From Actinidia chinensis (Eukaryota; Streptophyta; Magnoliopsida; Ericales; Actinidiaceae), in the NCBI GenBank assembly GCA_009663005.1, contig CM018904.1, forward strand, positions 5,126,013-5,136,012: a stretch of DNA of 10,000 bases. Direction: 5' to 3'. Position numbers and translations under genes: made by a program. The notes under the pieces are model-generated. The model was not told the origin of the DNA. It searched no databases and worked only from the letters and a program-made list of their open reading frames with translations. This document shows positions 7,949-10,000 of this stretch, in pieces. Every line of letters begins with the position of its first letter. Position 1 is the stretch's first letter.

Positions 7949-8339
7949 TCGGGGGGAAAACTCCGCCACGAAGTCCACTAGTACCTATCCTTTAATTGCA
8001 ACTCTTAGCAAAAACTTAATGTCAAATTTTATCAACTAGCATCTAAGGCCATTAGAAAGTCTCGCAGATCGTTCTGCTTTAAATAACATATTCTTCAGAG
8101 GAAACTCAGTGTATATTGCGATAGGATGTACTTGAAAATAATGCATGACTTTTCAGCGAAGCCAATACTAGTGCTAAAATGAGCTTTTTCAGCGGCAAGT
8201 ACCTCGTTTGGCAATCGGTTAATGTCTCGCTAGCGAAGTAGATTGGGCATTGCTCTCTGTTTACCTCCCTTAACAAAACCGAGCTTACGACATGTTTAGA
8301 GACGGCGAGGTGAACCTAGAGTGCCAACTCTCTCCTTAG
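7949..8339 (-). pseudogene. pol: Ty3-type RNase H domain after reverse transcriptase, decayed
   Basis: The domain is visible only by translating without a start codon. Landmarks are LAVSKHVVSSVLLREV, then CPIYFASETLTDCQTRYLPL and KLILALVLAS, followed after a frame change by TEFPLKNMLFKAE and finally VDFVAEFSPRAEM. The usual catalytic Asp in the first strand (TDAS-type) is here LAVS. The Glu normally found after TRY is Lys (LPLKK). The first change resembles what I recall as common in Tat elements, where the second RNase H is thought to supply the activity; the second looks like decay. At least two frameshifts and three stops interrupt it. Confidence 0.8.
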
Positions 8340-9370
8340 TCCATCGTGAAAAGAAGCAATGGTTCGGTTAATTACTTTTTGAATTGTTAGAGTTCCAGTT
8401 CGCACTCCTCATTCCATATAAATTTGGGTTTTTTGCAAAGGGGTTTAAAAACGGGCGACATTTGTCAGATGACTTACTGGTGAATCGATAGAGTGCAGGC
8501 TTACCATGCCCCATCAAGCTTCTGTTACTTTCCTTCGCATTTCGGGGGCTGATGAGGTGATTGATGGTTGTAATCTGCTCCGAGTTTGCCTCAATTCCCC
8601 GTCTCATAACCAGGTGCCCTAGGAACTTCCCCGAGCTCACACAGAAGGCACATTTAGCTACGTTAAGCCTAAGCTTGTGTTGTCGGAGGATTGTGAATAT
8701 CTCGGTCAGGTCTTTGAGGTGATCTACTTCTTCTCTACTTTTGACCACTATATGCATCCATGGCCTTCTCGAGGATGCACTCAAACATCTTCGTAACCAT
8801 TCTTTGTTAGGTGGCGCCAGTGTTCTTAAGTCCGAATGGCATAACTTGATAACAGAACATGCCCCTGAGGGTGATGAATGCAGTCTTTTCTCGGTCTGGC
8901 TCATGCATTCCAATCTGGTGTATCCTCGATATGCATCAAGAAAGCTCATTCGGGCGTGGCCCGATGTAGAGTCCACCCGGTTTTGACTCTTTTCCGCAGT
9001 GAAAGCAATCTTTCAGGCAAGCTCAGTTAAGACTTGTGAAGTCAACGCAAACCCTCCACTTGCTTGTTTTCTTCTTCACCATAATCGTGTTGGACAACCA
9101 ACTAAGATAAATGACTTCGACTATTGCGTCTGCCTCCCTAAGCTTCTCCATTTCTTTTATCACCGCGTTGACGTGCTCGGGCGCCGACTTTCTTCCTCTT
9201 TGTTTGATCTGGTCAGGCATCCGGTGGACATTCAATTCGTGCTTGATAAGGTGGGGTCAATCCCAGGCATCTCGTAAGCGTCCATGCGAAGGCTTTGAGG
9301 TTTTCTTTCAGTGAATTTGCATGAGCTCGGTTCTCTCTCGTTCTCCCAAATTTGAACCGATAAGGAAGAA
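8340..9370 (-). pseudogene. pol: Reverse transcriptase domain of pol, decayed
   Basis: Reverse transcriptase copies element RNA into DNA. Readable pieces in order are YEMPGIDPTL, PEHVNAVIKEMEKL, YLSWLSNTIMVKKK with KWRVCVDFTSLN, HARMSFLDAYRGY (first catalytic Asp region), MVTKMF in another frame, then HKLRLNVAKCAF and GKFLGHLV (thumb side). Lesions are a one-base loss near 9245, TGA at 9023-9025, a frame change near 9000, a one-base loss near 8920 just after YRGY, TAA at 8807-8809, and a deletion of about 11 bp at 8748-8753. That deletion removes the Asp-Asp of the YXDD box. Two more frame changes occur near 8530 and 8440. The domain cannot be translated or be active. Confidence 0.93.
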
Positions 9371-9958
9371 TCAATCTGACCTTGGCTCATCCAACTCACA
9401 ATGCACCAAATCTTCGATGACTTTTGCCTCGGGATCGCATCCCACATCTCCCAACAACTCCATCTCCTCTTCGACCAACTGAACCTCCCTCATGGCCACT
9501 TTGGTAGATATTATGGCTAGGTAACATTGTTTAGCTGTCAACTGGTTTTCGTAGAGGGTTTCTTCGCCTCTGGATATGGAAAATTTGATGACCTGGTGCA
9601 ACATGAAAGCTACTCCTTTCATCATGTGCAACCAATCTCTAGCAACGATAGCATTATACAGAGATGGTATGTCTACCACTACAAAATCTGTCATCAACTC
9701 TTGGGATCCAGCTCGAATTTTAAGGGTCATGATTCCCAAGGGCCAATGAGACTGAGCATTAAAACCGATTAATGGAGCTCAGGTAGGTTTAAATCGTCTT
9801 GAGAATGTTTTAATTGTTTAAACAAGTTATAATACATCACCTTAACTAAGCTACCTGTCTCCACCAAGATTCTTTTGACGTCGTAACCGTCGATTCTCAG
9901 CTAAATTACTAGTGGATGTTGTACTCTTTCGAGATTGATTTTGGAGAAGGTGATGCTG
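9371..9958 (-). pseudogene. pol: Aspartic protease domain of pol, decayed
   Basis: The retroviral-type aspartic protease cuts the Gag-Pol polyprotein and works as a homodimer with one catalytic Asp per chain. Landmarks are [36 protein letters not shown], then after a frame change near 9775 SHWPLGIMTLKIRAG, TDFVVVDIPSLYNAI and ARDWLHMMKG, followed by a Glu-rich linker to reverse transcriptase. The catalytic triad usually read as DTG is ETG (codon 9859-9861). A TAG at 9901-9903 and the frameshift near 9775 also break the frame. The long open part (9371-9739) starts inside the domain, so its ATG is not a natural start. gag would follow beyond 10000. Confidence 0.9.
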
Positions 9959-10000
9959 TCTTGTTTGATTTTTGCTCGCTTTGGCCTTTTTGGTGATGTT

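Larger units (their letters stand above)
1..10000 (-). mobile_element. Decayed Tat-like Ty3/gypsy LTR retrotransposon, internal part
   Basis: The minus strand carries, in transcription order, protease, reverse transcriptase, Ty3-type RNase H, archaeal-type RNase H and integrase, which is the Ty3/gypsy order (integrase last). The extra RNase H and the opposite-strand accessory gene after pol fit the Tat lineage; no chromodomain is seen after integrase. The protein-coding part (5986-10000) is certain to belong to the element. That the region below 5986 (antisense gene and repeats) belongs to the same element is inferred from the layout of Tat/Retand elements. gag and the 5' LTR would lie beyond 10000. 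I could not identify a 3' LTR edge, so the element may end inside the window or extend past position 1. Frameshifts and stops in every domain make it non-autonomous and old. Confidence 0.75.

Noticed and set aside
8741..9314. Plus-strand frames opposite reverse transcriptase
   Set aside because: They are shadows of the reverse transcriptase on the minus strand and show no family resemblance of their own.
5986..10000. Endogenous pararetrovirus (Caulimoviridae)
   Set aside because: An integrase follows RNase H, and there is no movement protein or caulimovirid coat protein; this is a Ty3/gypsy retrotransposon.

Overview
The window looks like angiosperm (probably dicot) nuclear DNA made almost entirely of one old, decayed Ty3/gypsy LTR retrotransposon whose pol gene lies on the minus strand. 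There is no sign of an intact cellular gene, an RNA gene or any prokaryotic feature. Domain order, read from high to low coordinates, is aspartic protease (about 9958-9371), reverse transcriptase (about 9370-8340), Ty3-type RNase H (about 8339-7949), a second archaeal-type RNase H (about 7720-7355) and integrase (about 7100-5986). gag should lie beyond position 10000. Two RNase H domains in tandem point to the Tat lineage (Tat/Retand/Ogre-like); the lineage call is from memory of family features, not from a search.

On the opposite (+) strand, between the end of pol and the expected 3' LTR, there is a second decayed gene (about 1841-4059). It has three coding blocks, two plausible GT-AG introns (2411-2506 and 3427-3508), an acidic/serine-rich middle, a coiled-coil-like segment and an acidic tail ending at TAG 4057-4059. 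This matches the antisense accessory ORFs known from some Tat elements. It is the most interesting object here.

The accessory gene is flanked on both sides by repeat-rich DNA. At 339-548 is a 40-bp minisatellite, at about 694-1190 a modular array of ~76-bp units, at 4339-4440 a lone unit and at 5420-5862 an array of ~164-bp units. Both flanks share a hairpin-forming GAGCTC core. A plus-strand TATA box with two G-boxes (4477-4674), followed by an AATAAA at 5346, may mark a second antisense transcription unit or LTR regulatory DNA. A G-quadruplex-prone block lies at 236-297.

Decay is heavy. Nearly every catalytic domain has a recognisable disabling lesion: protease Asp to Glu, loss of the reverse transcriptase YXDD box, loss of the second zinc-ligand His and probably of the catalytic Glu in integrase. 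There are also many single-base indels and stop codons. No LTR boundary, primer-binding site or polypurine tract could be fixed, so the limits of the element inside the window are open.
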